NCBI RefSeq assembly: GCF_019192735.1
Contig: NZ_JAHTKP010000025.1
Span: 1-64,000, forward strand
Source: Kitasatospora aureofaciens
Lineage (GTDB): Bacteria; Actinomycetota; Actinomycetes; Streptomycetales; Streptomycetaceae
Direction of reading: 5' to 3'
Length of the DNA stretch: 64,000 bases
Part shown: in pieces, positions 42,190 through 49,562 of the stretch
Position numbering within the stretch: the first letter of the stretch is position 1
Layout of the letters: every line of letters starts with the position of its first letter
Notes under the pieces: generated by a model
Told to the model about the DNA's origin: nothing
What the model saw: only the letters and a program-made list of their open reading frames with translations
Databases searched by the model: none
Made by a program: the position numbers and the translations under genes

Positions 42190-43665
42190 ATGACGACCCA
42201 GGACGAGCTGCGCCCGACCCTCACCACGGAGGCGGGTGCCCCCGTCGCCGACAACCAGAACACCGAGACGGCGGGCGTCGGCGGCCCGGCGCTCATCCAG
42301 GACCAGCAGCTCTTCGAGAAGCTCGCGCACTTCAACCGCGAGCGGATCCCGGAGCGCGTGGTGCACGCCCGCGGCGCGGCGGCCTACGGCACCTTCACGG
42401 TCACGGCCGACGTGACGCCCTACACCCGGGCCGCGTTCCTCTCCGAGATCGGCAAGCAGACCGAGGTCTTCCTCCGGTTCTCGACGGTGGCCGGCAACCT
42501 CGGCTCCGCCGACGCCGTACGCGACCCGCGCGGCTTCGCGCTGAAGTTCTACACCGAGGAGGGCAACTACGACCTCGTCGGCAACAACACCCCGGTGTTC
42601 TTCATCAAGGACGCCGTGAAGTTCCCCGACTTCATCCACACCCAGAAGCGAGACCCGTACACCGGCTCGCAGGAGGCCGACAACGTCTGGGACTTCTGGG
42701 GTCTGTCGCCCGAGGCGACCCACCAGGTGACCTGGCTGTTCGGCGACCGCGGCATCCCGGCCAGCTACCGCCACCTCAACGGCTACGGCTCGCACACGTT
42801 CCAGTGGCAGAACGAGGACGGCGAGCACTTCTGGGTCAAGTACCACTTCAAGACCGACCAGGGGATCCGGAACCTCGCCCAGGACGAGGCCAACCGGCTC
42901 GCCGGCGAGGACCCGGACAGCCACCAGCGCGACCTGCGCGAGGCGATCGAGCGCGGCGAGTTCCCGACCTGGACCGTGCAGGTGCAGATCATGCCGGCGG
43001 CGGACGCGGCGAACTACCGCTTCAACCCGTTCGACCTGACCAAGGTCTGGCCGCACGCGGACTACCCGCCGATCGAGATCGGCAAGCTGGAGCTCAACCG
43101 CAACCCCGACAACGTCTTCGCCGAGGTCGAGCAGTCGATCTTCTCCCCGGCGCACTTCGTGCCGGGCATCGGCCCGTCCCCGGACAAGATGCTGCAGGGC
43201 CGCCTGTTCGCGTACGCGGACGCCCACCGCTACCGCGTCGGCATCAACGCCGACCACCTGCCGGTGAACCGCCCGCACGCCACCGAGGCGCGCACCAACA
43301 GCCGCGACGGCCACCTGTACGACGGCCGCCACGGCCGGCAGAAGAACTACGAGCCGAACAGCTTCGGCGGCCCGGTGCAGACCGGCCGTCCGCTGTGGGC
43401 CGCGACGGCGGTCACCGGCGCCACCGGCAACCACGTGGCGCCCTCGCACGCCGAGGACGACGACTTCGTGCAGGCGGGCAACCTGTACCGGCTGTTCTCC
43501 GAGGACGAGAAGCAGCGGCTGATCGCCAACCTGGCCGGCTTCATCGCCAAGGTCTCCGCCGACCGCGAGGACATCGTCGAGCGGGCGGTCGACAACTTCC
43601 GCAAGGCCGACGCCGACTACGGGCAGCGGCTGGAGGCGGCCGTGCGGGAGCTGCGCAAGCAGTAG
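42190..43665 (+). CDS. catA: Monofunctional heme catalase (clade of small-subunit catalases)
   Basis: The 491-residue protein shows the catalase active site and heme pocket: IPERVVHARGAAAYGTF (distal His), VFLRFSTVAGNLGSADAVRD, the Asn region NNTPVFFIKDAVKFPDFIH, and RLFAYADAHRYRVGINADHL with the proximal heme-ligand Tyr. Length fits the small-subunit class. It splits hydrogen peroxide in the cytoplasm and is the CatR target. A 17-bp perfect hairpin follows the stop, and a run of decanucleotide repeats separates it from hisN. Confidence 0.96.
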   Translation: MTTQDELRPTLTTEAGAPVADNQNTETAGVGGPALIQDQQLFEKLAHFNRERIPERVVHARGAAAYGTFTVTADVTPYTRAAFLSEIGKQTEVFLRFSTVAGNLGSADAVRDPRGFALKFYTEEGNYDLVGNNTPVFFIKDAVKFPDFIHTQKRDPYTGSQEADNVWDFWGLSPEATHQVTWLFGDRGIPASYRHLNGYGSHTFQWQNEDGEHFWVKYHFKTDQGIRNLAQDEANRLAGEDPDSHQRDLREAIERGEFPTWTVQVQIMPAADAANYRFNPFDLTKVWPHADYPPIEIGKLELNRNPDNVFAEVEQSIFSPAHFVPGIGPSPDKMLQGRLFAYADAHRYRVGINADHLPVNRPHATEARTNSRDGHLYDGRHGRQKNYEPNSFGGPVQTGRPLWAATAVTGATGNHVAPSHAEDDDFVQAGNLYRLFSEDEKQRLIANLAGFIAKVSADREDIVERAVDNFRKADADYGQRLEAAVRELRKQ

Positions 43666-43688
43666 CCCCCGGGCCGCCCCGACGAGCA

Positions 43689-43726
43689 GCGGGCCCGCCG
43701 ACCGGATCACCGGTCGGCGGGCCCGC
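43689..43726 (+). terminator. Perfect 17-bp hairpin terminator after catalase
   Basis: GCGGGCCCGCCGACCGG (43689-43705) pairs perfectly with 43710-43726 around the loop ATCA. Confidence 0.85.
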
Positions 43727-43734
43727 ACCATTCA

Positions 43735-43794
43735 TCGGACGTCATCAGGAGCCCTCGGACGTCATCGGACGTCATCGGACGTCGTCAGACGCTG
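43735..43794. repeat. 10-bp tandem repeat, six units, entering the hisN 3' end
   Basis: Units TCGGACGTCA start at 43735, 43755, 43765 and (last base changed) 43775. Diverged units at 43745 (TCAGGAGCCC) and 43785 (TCAGACGCTG) keep the 10-bp register. The hisN stop (43785-43787) is inside the final unit. Confidence 0.85.
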
Positions 43795-44582
43795 AGGCGA
43801 CGCAGCGTCTCCTCGTGCAGCAGGCCGTTGCTGGCGACGGCGTCGGCGCCGCCCGGGCCGGGGATGCCGTCCAGGCCGGTGAAGCGGCCGCCGGCCTCCT
43901 CGACGATGATGCAGTTCGCGGCCATGTCCCAGAGCGACAGCTCGGGTTCGGCGGCGATGTCCACGGCGCCCTCGGCGACCATCATGTAGGACCAGAAGTC
44001 GCCGTAGGCGCGGGTGCGCCAGCAGGCCCGGGTGAGGTCGAGGAACGGGTCGAGGCGGCCGCGCTCCTCCCAGCCGGAGAGCGAGGAGTAGGAGAAGGAG
44101 GCGTCCTCGATCCGGGAGACGCTGGAGACGTGGATCCGGGAGGCCTTGGCGAGGCTGCGGCCGGCGAAGGCGCCGAGGTCCTTGGCGGCCCACCAGCGGC
44201 GGCCCAGCGCGGGGGCGGAGACGATGCCGACCACCGGGCGCTCGACGCCGTCCGGGCCGTCCTCCAGGAGGGCGATCAGGGTGGCCCAGACCGGGACGCC
44301 GCGGATGTAGTTCTTGGTGCCGTCGATCGGGTCGATCACCCAGCGGCGCGGGCCGGAGCCCTGCAGGCCGAACTCCTCGCCGAGCACCGCGTCGCGCGGG
44401 CGGGCGCGCTGGAGGATGCCGCGGACGAGTTCCTCGGCGGCCTTGTCGGCGTCGCTGACGGGGGTGAGGTCGGGCTTGGTCTCGATCGCGAGGTCGAGCG
44501 CGCGGAAGCGCTCCAGGGTGACCGAGTCGGCCGAGTCGGCGAGGACGTGGGCGAGTCGGAGATCGTCGTGGTAGTCGGCCAT
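43785..44582 (-). CDS. hisN: Histidinol-phosphatase, inositol-monophosphatase fold
   Basis: The 265-residue enzyme has the IMPase metal sites: KPDLTPVSDADKAAEELVR, LGEEFG (Glu), WVIDPIDGTKNYIRGVPVW (Asp-x-Asp) and LWDMAANCIIVEEAGG (Asp). The KNYIRG variant and the actinobacterial neighbourhood match HisN, which dephosphorylates L-histidinol phosphate in histidine synthesis. An inositol phosphatase cannot be excluded from motifs alone. The last codons overlap a decanucleotide repeat. The remaining his genes are elsewhere. Confidence 0.88.
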   Translation of the reverse strand: MADYHDDLRLAHVLADSADSVTLERFRALDLAIETKPDLTPVSDADKAAEELVRGILQRARPRDAVLGEEFGLQGSGPRRWVIDPIDGTKNYIRGVPVWATLIALLEDGPDGVERPVVGIVSAPALGRRWWAAKDLGAFAGRSLAKASRIHVSSVSRIEDASFSYSSLSGWEERGRLDPFLDLTRACWRTRAYGDFWSYMMVAEGAVDIAAEPELSLWDMAANCIIVEEAGGRFTGLDGIPGPGGADAVASNGLLHEETLRRLSV

Positions 44583-44654
44583 GTCCGAAACCCTAGCGAG
44601 CCCGCCCGGATCGGGACAGCCGGGCTCGCGGAGCGGGACGGGGCCCGTTCTGCC

Positions 44655-44785
44655 CCGCCCCGAGCCAAAGGGCGCGCCGGTGCCGAAAGGGAGAAGCGAG
44701 GAGGCCGCGAGGAACGAGGGGCATCGGAGCGCCGACCGTCGGCACCGGGTCCGAGCGCCCGGAGGCGAGCGGGCGAGTAACTGTC
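44655..44785 (-). repeat. Dispersed repeat element, copy B, abutting the SMR stop codon
   Basis: Read on the minus strand, 44785-44737 matches adnB 6834-6882 at 45 of 49 bases. The far end near 44680-44655 (CCCTTTGGCTCGGGGCGGGG) resembles the end of the adnB copy. The SMR stop codon (44784-44786) falls at its edge. It leaves a frame open for about 50 codons past the SMR gene in another register. Confidence 0.75.
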
Positions 44786-45107
44786 AGTGTGCGGAGCCGC
44801 TGAGCTGGAGGCCGATGACGCCGGCGATCACCAGGGAGATCGAGACCAGCTTCAGCACGGAGGTGGCCTCGTCCAGGAAGACCATGCCGTAGATGGCGGT
44901 GCCGGCCGCGCCGATGCCGGTCCAGACCGCGTAGGCGGGGCCGATCGGCAGGCTCTTCAGGGAGATGGTGAGCAGGCCGAAGCTGCCGAGGGCGAACACA
45001 CAGAAGCTGATGGTGGGCCAGAGCCTGGTGAAGCCCTCGCTGAGCTTGAGGTTGATCGCGAAGCCGGTCTCCAGCAGGCCGGCCAGGATCACCAGGGCCC
45101 ATGCCAT
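44784..45107 (-). CDS. SMR-family small multidrug/guanidinium exporter (SugE/Gdx-like)
   Basis: The 107-residue protein has four transmembrane helices, the essential membrane Glu in AGLLETGFAINLK (residue 13), and the SugE/Gdx-like segments LKLSEGFTRLWP and KSLPIGPAYAVWTGIGAAG. Gdx-type members export guanidinium, whereas Qac-type members export cationic drugs. LK-xSxGF favours the Gdx side, but I am not certain. GGGAGGG precedes the ATG. A 10-bp inverted repeat (GTCGGACCGC 45134-45143, GCGGTCCGAC 45180-45189) lies upstream. I saw no guanidine riboswitch. Confidence 0.88.
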   Translation of the reverse strand: MAWALVILAGLLETGFAINLKLSEGFTRLWPTISFCVFALGSFGLLTISLKSLPIGPAYAVWTGIGAAGTAIYGMVFLDEATSVLKLVSISLVIAGVIGLQLSGSAH

Positions 45108-45236
45108 CGTGTGCCCTCCCGGTCGATCGACGGGTCGGACCGCGCTCCGGCCCGACTTTCCTATGATCGCCAGGCTGGGGCGGTCCGACACCTCGAACGG
45201 GCTGTGGACACCAAGGAACGGCAAACCGCCGGGCGG

Positions 45237-46292
45237 TCAGTCGCCCTCGCGGGTCTCCTTGCTGGCCAGCAGGCGGCGCAGCGAGTAGAGCCGGGCGGCC
45301 TCGGCGTGGCCGTCGGCGACCCACGCGTCCAGGGCGCAGTCCGGCTCGTCGTGGCTGCACGCGCGCGGGCATTCGACGGTGCCGGGCTCCAGGTCGGGGA
45401 AGGCGTGGATGACCCGGGACGGGTCGATGTGCGAGAGGCCGAAGGAGCGGAAGCCCGGGGTGTCGATCACCCAGCCGGAGTTCAGCGCCTTCTTGGAGCC
45501 GGGCTTGGCGCCCGGTGGCGGGGGCAGCCGCAGCGCCAGGGCGGAGACGGTCGTGTGCCGGCCGCGGCCGGTGACGACGTTGACGTGGCCGGTCTGCCGC
45601 TGGCGGTCCGGCACCAGGGCGTTGACCAGAGTGGTCTTGCCGACACCGGAGTGGCCGATGAACACCGTGGAGCGGCCGCGCAGGTGCTCGCGGACGGCCT
45701 CGGCGCCCGCCGTCTCCAGCTCGTCCCGGCGGGTGACGACGTAGTCGATGCCGAGCGGGGCGTAGGACTCCAGCAGCGGTCCGGCCGAGGCCAGGTCGGC
45801 CTTGGTGAGCACCAGCAGCGGGTCCATGCCCGCGTCGTAGGCGGCCACCAGGCAGCGGTCGATCAGCCGGGGCCGGGGCTCCGGGTCGGCGAGGGCGGTG
45901 ACGATGGCCAGCTGCTGGGCGTTGGCGACGACGATCCGCTCGTACGGGTCGTCGTCGTCCGCGGTGCGTCGCAGCACCGAGCTGCGCTCCTCGACCCGGA
46001 CGATCCGGGCGAGCGTGTCGGCGTCCCCGGAGAGGTCGCCGACCAGGTTGACGACGTCGCCGACGACGACGCCCTTGCGGCCCAGCTCGCGGGCCTTCAT
46101 CGCGACGACCTCGCGCTCCTGCTTCGTCCCCGGGTCGACCAGGCAGGTGAGCCGGCCGCGGTCGATGGTCAGCACCATCGCCTCGGCGGCGTCCTCGTGC
46201 TTGGGCCGGATCCGGGTCCGCGGCCGGGAGCCCCGGCGGGCGGGGCGGTTGCGGATGTCGTCCTCGTCGGAGTCCTTGCCGTAGCGGCGCAT
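45237..46292 (-). CDS. rsgA: Ribosome small-subunit-dependent GTPase RsgA
   Basis: The 351-residue protein has the circularly permuted GTPase order typical of RsgA: an OB-like N-terminal domain, then G4 LLVLTKADL, G1 FIGHSGVGKTTLVNAL and G3 VIDTPGFRSFG, followed by the zinc site CPRACSHDEPDC. It has an unusually charged N-terminal extension (GKDSDEDDIRNRPARRGSRP). RsgA helps late 30S maturation and checks the decoding centre. It follows aroA by 15 bp in the same direction, so the two are probably one operon. Confidence 0.94.
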   Translation of the reverse strand: MRRYGKDSDEDDIRNRPARRGSRPRTRIRPKHEDAAEAMVLTIDRGRLTCLVDPGTKQEREVVAMKARELGRKGVVVGDVVNLVGDLSGDADTLARIVRVEERSSVLRRTADDDDPYERIVVANAQQLAIVTALADPEPRPRLIDRCLVAAYDAGMDPLLVLTKADLASAGPLLESYAPLGIDYVVTRRDELETAGAEAVREHLRGRSTVFIGHSGVGKTTLVNALVPDRQRQTGHVNVVTGRGRHTTVSALALRLPPPPGAKPGSKKALNSGWVIDTPGFRSFGLSHIDPSRVIHAFPDLEPGTVECPRACSHDEPDCALDAWVADGHAEAARLYSLRRLLASKETREGD

Positions 46293-46307
46293 GTGCTCAG
46301 TCTCCGC

Positions 46308-47639
46308 TCAGGCGTCCGCCGCCGCTTCGCCGAGCAGGTCCGCCCACATCGCCGGGAAGTCGGGCAGGGTCTTGGCGGTGGTGGACACGTTCTCCACCTG
46401 CACGCCGGGTACGGCCAGGCCGATCACCGCGGCGGCGGTGGCCAGGCGGTGGTCCTCGTAGGTGTGGAAGACGCCGCCGTGCAGCGGGCGCGGGCGGATG
46501 CGCAGGCCGTCCTCGGTCTCGGTGACGTCGCCGCCGAGGTCGTTGATCTCCTTGACGAGCGCGGCGAGCCGGTCGGTCTCGTGCAGCCGCAGGTGGGCGA
46601 TGCCGTAGAGGTGGGACTCGGAGTCGGCGAGCGCGGCGACGGCGGCGATCACCGGGGTGAGCTCGCCGACATCGTGCAGGTCGGCCTCGATGCCGTGGAT
46701 CCGGCCGGTGCCGGTGAACTGCAGGCCCTCGTCGGTGAACTCGCAGGCGCCGCCCATCCGGCCGTAGATCTCGCGCAGCTGGTCGCCGGGCTGGGTGGTG
46801 TGCTTCGGCCAGTCGCGGACGGTCACCCGGCCGCCGGTGACCAGCGCGGCGGCGAAGAACGGCGCGGCGTTGGAGAGGTCGGGCTCGACGACCAGGTCGC
46901 GGCCGATCAGGGCGCCCGGGGTGACCCGCCAGACGTCCTTCTCACCGCCGTCCTCGGGGGCGTCGACCTGGACCCCGGCCAGGCGCAGCATCTCGACCGT
47001 CATCCGGATGTGCGGCAGCGACGGCACCGGGCCGCCGACGTGCCGGACCTCGACGCCCTGGTTGTAGCGGGCGCCGGAGAGCAGCAGGGCGGAGACGAAC
47101 TGGGACGAGGAGGAGGCGTCCAGCTCGACCGGGCCGCCGTCGAGGGCGCCGGAGCCGTGCACGGTGAGCGGGAAGGCGCCGCGGCCGCCGTCGTCGATGC
47201 GGGCGCCGAGCGCGCGCAGGGCGTTGATCACGCCGTGCTGGGGGCGCTCGTAGCTGCGCGGGTCGCCGTCGAAGTGAACCGGGCCGTCGGCGAGGACGGC
47301 CAGCGGGGGCAGGAAACGCATGACCGTGCCGGCGTTGCCGACGTCGATCGAGGCCGGGCCGAGCAGGGCGGGGGCGGGGATGACCCGCCAGGCCTCGCCG
47401 CCGCCGGTGCCGCCGGAGTCGTTGTTGACCTTCTCCTCGATGCCGACGCCGAGGGCGCGCAGGCCGTCGGCCATCAGCTGGGAGTCCCGGCTGCGCAGCG
47501 GGCGGCGCACCCAGCCGGGCTCGTCGGCGAGTGCCGCCAGCACCAGGGCCCGGTTGGTGACCGACTTGGAGCCGGGGATGGTGACGGTGGCGTCAACGGG
47601 GGTGGTCGCGACGGGGGCGGGCCACAGGGTCTCGGTCAT
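46308..47639 (-). CDS. aroA: 3-phosphoshikimate 1-carboxyvinyltransferase (EPSP synthase)
   Basis: The 443-residue enzyme shows VTIPGSKSVTNRALVLAALAD (PEP/shikimate site), GNAGTVMRFLPPLA, DGDPRSYERPQHGVINAL, LDASSSSQFVSALLLSGA, EPDLSNAAPFFAAALV and the C-terminal HLRLHETDRLAAL and DHRLATAAAVIG. It makes EPSP from shikimate 3-phosphate and PEP in the pathway to chorismate. In the glyphosate-contact loop the position equivalent to Pro101 of the E. coli enzyme is Phe (GTVMRF), a variant common in actinobacterial AroA as far as I recall. It is followed at 15 bp by rsgA. Confidence 0.95.
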   Translation of the reverse strand: MTETLWPAPVATTPVDATVTIPGSKSVTNRALVLAALADEPGWVRRPLRSRDSQLMADGLRALGVGIEEKVNNDSGGTGGGEAWRVIPAPALLGPASIDVGNAGTVMRFLPPLAVLADGPVHFDGDPRSYERPQHGVINALRALGARIDDGGRGAFPLTVHGSGALDGGPVELDASSSSQFVSALLLSGARYNQGVEVRHVGGPVPSLPHIRMTVEMLRLAGVQVDAPEDGGEKDVWRVTPGALIGRDLVVEPDLSNAAPFFAAALVTGGRVTVRDWPKHTTQPGDQLREIYGRMGGACEFTDEGLQFTGTGRIHGIEADLHDVGELTPVIAAVAALADSESHLYGIAHLRLHETDRLAALVKEINDLGGDVTETEDGLRIRPRPLHGGVFHTYEDHRLATAAAVIGLAVPGVQVENVSTTAKTLPDFPAMWADLLGEAAADA

Positions 47640-47705
47640 GGGGGCCAGTTTAGGCGCCGTACCGGAACGACCCCCGCGCCGGCCGTATGCCGGGACTGTG
47701 GGGGT

Positions 47706-48437
47706 TCAGTGCAGGGGCTGGACCAGCCAGCTCGCGCCGAGGGCCAGGCTGGCGAGGGCGACCAGCAGGAAGGCGGTGACCCAGGCCAGGCCGGGGATGT
47801 GGGTGAGCCGGGCCAGCTGGTCGGCGTCGGAGTCACGGGCCCAGCCGGTGCGGCGCTGGTTCTGGAGTTCCAGGACCGGGCGGACGGCGCCGAACAGCAG
47901 GAACCAGCAGCCGAGGTAGGCGAAGCCGGCCTGGACCTCGGCGCTGCCGAACCAGGAGACGAGGAAGAAGGCGCCGCCGGCGACCAGCACGGTGAAGAGG
48001 CCGAAGGCGTTGCGGATCCGGATCAGCAGGGCGAGCAGCAGCACGATCGCCAGCCAGAGCAGCAGGGTGATCCGGTCGGCGGCGAGCAGGGCGGCGCAGC
48101 CGAGGCCGAGCAGCGCGGGGGCGGTGTAGCCGGCGGCGGCGGTGAGGACCATGCCGGGGCCGGTGGGGCGGCCGTAGGAGAGGGTGAGGCCGGAGGTGTC
48201 GGAGTGCAGCCGGATGCCGGCCAGTTTGCGGCCGGTGGCGAGGGCGGCGAGGCCGTGGCCGCCCTCGTGGGCGATGGTCACGGCGTTGCGGGTGACGTGC
48301 CACAGCGGGCGGGCGAGCACCGCGAGCAGGGCGGCGGCGCCGGTGGCCAGGACCAGCCAGCCGGGCGGGGCGGGCTGGGTGCCGGTGACCCGGTCCCACA
48401 GTTCGCCGAGGTTCTGTCCGGTCGGGTTCGCGCTCAT
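47706..48437 (-). CDS. M50B-like membrane metallopeptidase
   Basis: The 243-residue protein has a zinc site VTIAHEGGHGLAALATG (HExxH as HEGGH), further helices (GMVLTAAAGYTAPALLGLG, LLLWLAIVLLLALLI, FTVLVAGGAFFLVSW) and a C-terminal SDADQLARLTHIPG segment with the second metal Asp. This is the actinobacterial M50B peptidase-like family, intramembrane proteases of unknown substrate. The ATG at 48437 overlaps the stop of a repeat-derived mini-ORF by four bases (ATGA), so its translation may depend on that upstream frame. Confidence 0.88.
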   Translation of the reverse strand: MSANPTGQNLGELWDRVTGTQPAPPGWLVLATGAAALLAVLARPLWHVTRNAVTIAHEGGHGLAALATGRKLAGIRLHSDTSGLTLSYGRPTGPGMVLTAAAGYTAPALLGLGCAALLAADRITLLLWLAIVLLLALLIRIRNAFGLFTVLVAGGAFFLVSWFGSAEVQAGFAYLGCWFLLFGAVRPVLELQNQRRTGWARDSDADQLARLTHIPGLAWVTAFLLVALASLALGASWLVQPLH

Positions 48438-48568
48438 GCGCCCGCCTCGCTTCGCTCAGCGAGCGCTTCGCGCAACGCGCACCTCTCGATGGCTCGCTCG
48501 CTCCGCTCGCTCATGCGCCCGCCTCGCTTCGCTCAGCGAGCGCTTCGCGCAACGCGCACCTCTCGATG
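48431..48568 (-). repeat. 61-bp direct repeat with 77-bp period at the M50 gene start
   Basis: The segment 48431-48491 recurs at 48508-48568. It contains the imperfect palindrome CTCGCTTCGCTCAGCGAGCG. Each unit carries a copy of the ATGAGC start context, so the repeat duplicates a start/stop junction. Confidence 0.92.
48434..48514 (-). CDS. Mini-ORF 2 (26 aa), coupled to the M50 gene
   Basis: A 26-codon frame begins MSERSERAIERC and ends REALAERSEAGA. Its TGA overlaps the M50 ATG as ATGA. Upstream, its own ATG overlaps the stop of mini-ORF 1 in the same way. The peptide is charged and predicted helical. It probably derives from a repeat and may act only by coupling translation. Confidence 0.45.
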   Translation of the reverse strand: MSERSERAIERCALREALAERSEAGA

Positions 48569-48591
48569 ATGACCTCACTTCGTTCGCTCAT
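48511..48591 (-). CDS. Mini-ORF 1 (26 aa), tandem copy of mini-ORF 2
   Basis: The frame begins MSERSEVIIERC and ends REALAERSEAGA, differing from mini-ORF 2 at two residues (VI versus RA). AAGAAAGA precedes the ATG and is a reasonable ribosome site, so this could be the entry point for a coupled series into the M50 gene. No function can be assigned. Confidence 0.45.
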   Translation of the reverse strand: MSERSEVIIERCALREALAERSEAGA

Positions 48592-48729
48592 TCTTTCTTC
48601 TCCGCCTCCGTTCGCTGCGCTGGGCCGTTCGGGGCAGCCTCCCATGCGGAGACGGGCGGGCGGGAGCGGGTGGTTCTGTTCGTGAGATGAAGAAGTGGTG
48701 AGTGCGGGCGGCATGGCAAGCTGGCCCGC

Positions 48730-49482
48730 ATGTGCGGTCGCTTCGCCTCCAGCAGCAAGCCGGAGGACATCGTCGAGATCTTCGGCGTCGAGCAGTGGGA
48801 TCCCGCGGAGACCCTGGCGCCCAACTGGAACGTCGCCCCGACCAACAGCGCCTTCGTGGTGCTGGAGCGGCTGCCCAAGGGGCAGGCGCGGGCGGTACGG
48901 CAGCTGCGGGCGCTGCGCTGGGGGCTGGTGCCGCAGTGGTCGAACTCCGCCGAGACGGCGGTGAAGATGATCAACGCCCGTGCGGACACCGTGCACGAGA
49001 AGCCCGCGTACCGGCAGGCCTTCGCCTCGCGGCGGTGCATCCTGCCGGTGGACGGCTACTACGAGTGGCAGACGGTGCCGGGCGAGCGGGGCAAGGCGCG
49101 CAAGAAGCCGTTCTTCGTCTCCCGGGCGGACGGCGCGCCGCTGGCGCTGGCCGGGCTGTACGAGTTCTGGCGCAACCGGGCGGTGCCGCCCGGCCACCCG
49201 GAGGCCTGGCTGGTGACGTTCACCATCGTCACCACCGACGCCGAGGAGCTGCTCGCGCCGATACACGAGCGGATGCCGCTGTTCCTCGACCCGTCCTCCT
49301 TCGACGAGTGGCTGGACCCGGGGCTGAGCGAACCGGACGAGCTGCGCCGGCTGCTGATACCCCCGCCGCCCGGTGCGCTGCTCGCCACCCCGGTGTCGCC
49401 GGCGGTCGGCAGCATCCGCAACAACGGCCCGGAGCTCAAGGAACCGTGGGCCGAGGTCGAATACGAGACCACCCTGTTCTGA
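48730..49482 (+). CDS. SRAP-family (YedK/HMCES) abasic-site DNA-protein crosslinking protein
   Basis: The 250-residue protein starts MCGRFASSSKPEDIVEIFGV, leaving Cys2 at the N-terminus after Met removal. It contains NWNVAPTNSAFVV, LRWGLVPQWS, MINARADTVHEKPAYRQAF (Asn), RRCILPVDGYYEW (Glu) and APIHERMPLFL (His). These are the catalytic residues of SRAP proteins, which crosslink to abasic sites in single-stranded DNA and protect them. No clear Shine-Dalgarno sequence precedes the ATG. The stop codon overlaps the first unit of a decanucleotide tandem repeat. Confidence 0.95.
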   Translation: MCGRFASSSKPEDIVEIFGVEQWDPAETLAPNWNVAPTNSAFVVLERLPKGQARAVRQLRALRWGLVPQWSNSAETAVKMINARADTVHEKPAYRQAFASRRCILPVDGYYEWQTVPGERGKARKKPFFVSRADGAPLALAGLYEFWRNRAVPPGHPEAWLVTFTIVTTDAEELLAPIHERMPLFLDPSSFDEWLDPGLSEPDELRRLLIPPPPGALLATPVSPAVGSIRNNGPELKEPWAEVEYETTLF

Positions 49483-49520
49483 CCCGTTCCGACCCGTTCC
49501 GACCCGTTCCGACCCGTTCC
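49481..49520 (+). repeat. Perfect 10-bp tandem repeat, four copies, at the SRAP stop codon
   Basis: GACCCGTTCC is repeated four times without change, at 49481, 49491, 49501 and 49511. The SRAP stop codon is 49480-49482, so the repeat starts inside it. A partial GAC-TTTT follows. Confidence 0.97.
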
Positions 49521-49562
49521 GACTTTTGAGCCTGTCGGTCCGAGCTTTCTGGAGTTGCCGCG

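Noticed and set aside
45107..45236. Guanidine riboswitch upstream of the SugE/Gdx-like gene
   Set aside because: I could not find the conserved ACGR-type hairpins or a terminator/anti-terminator arrangement; the gene may not be a guanidinium exporter.
49481..49520. Possible CRISPR-like array of short repeats
   Set aside because: Units are 10 bp, directly adjacent and without spacers; no cas genes are present. The arrays at 41606 and 43735 fail for the same reason.
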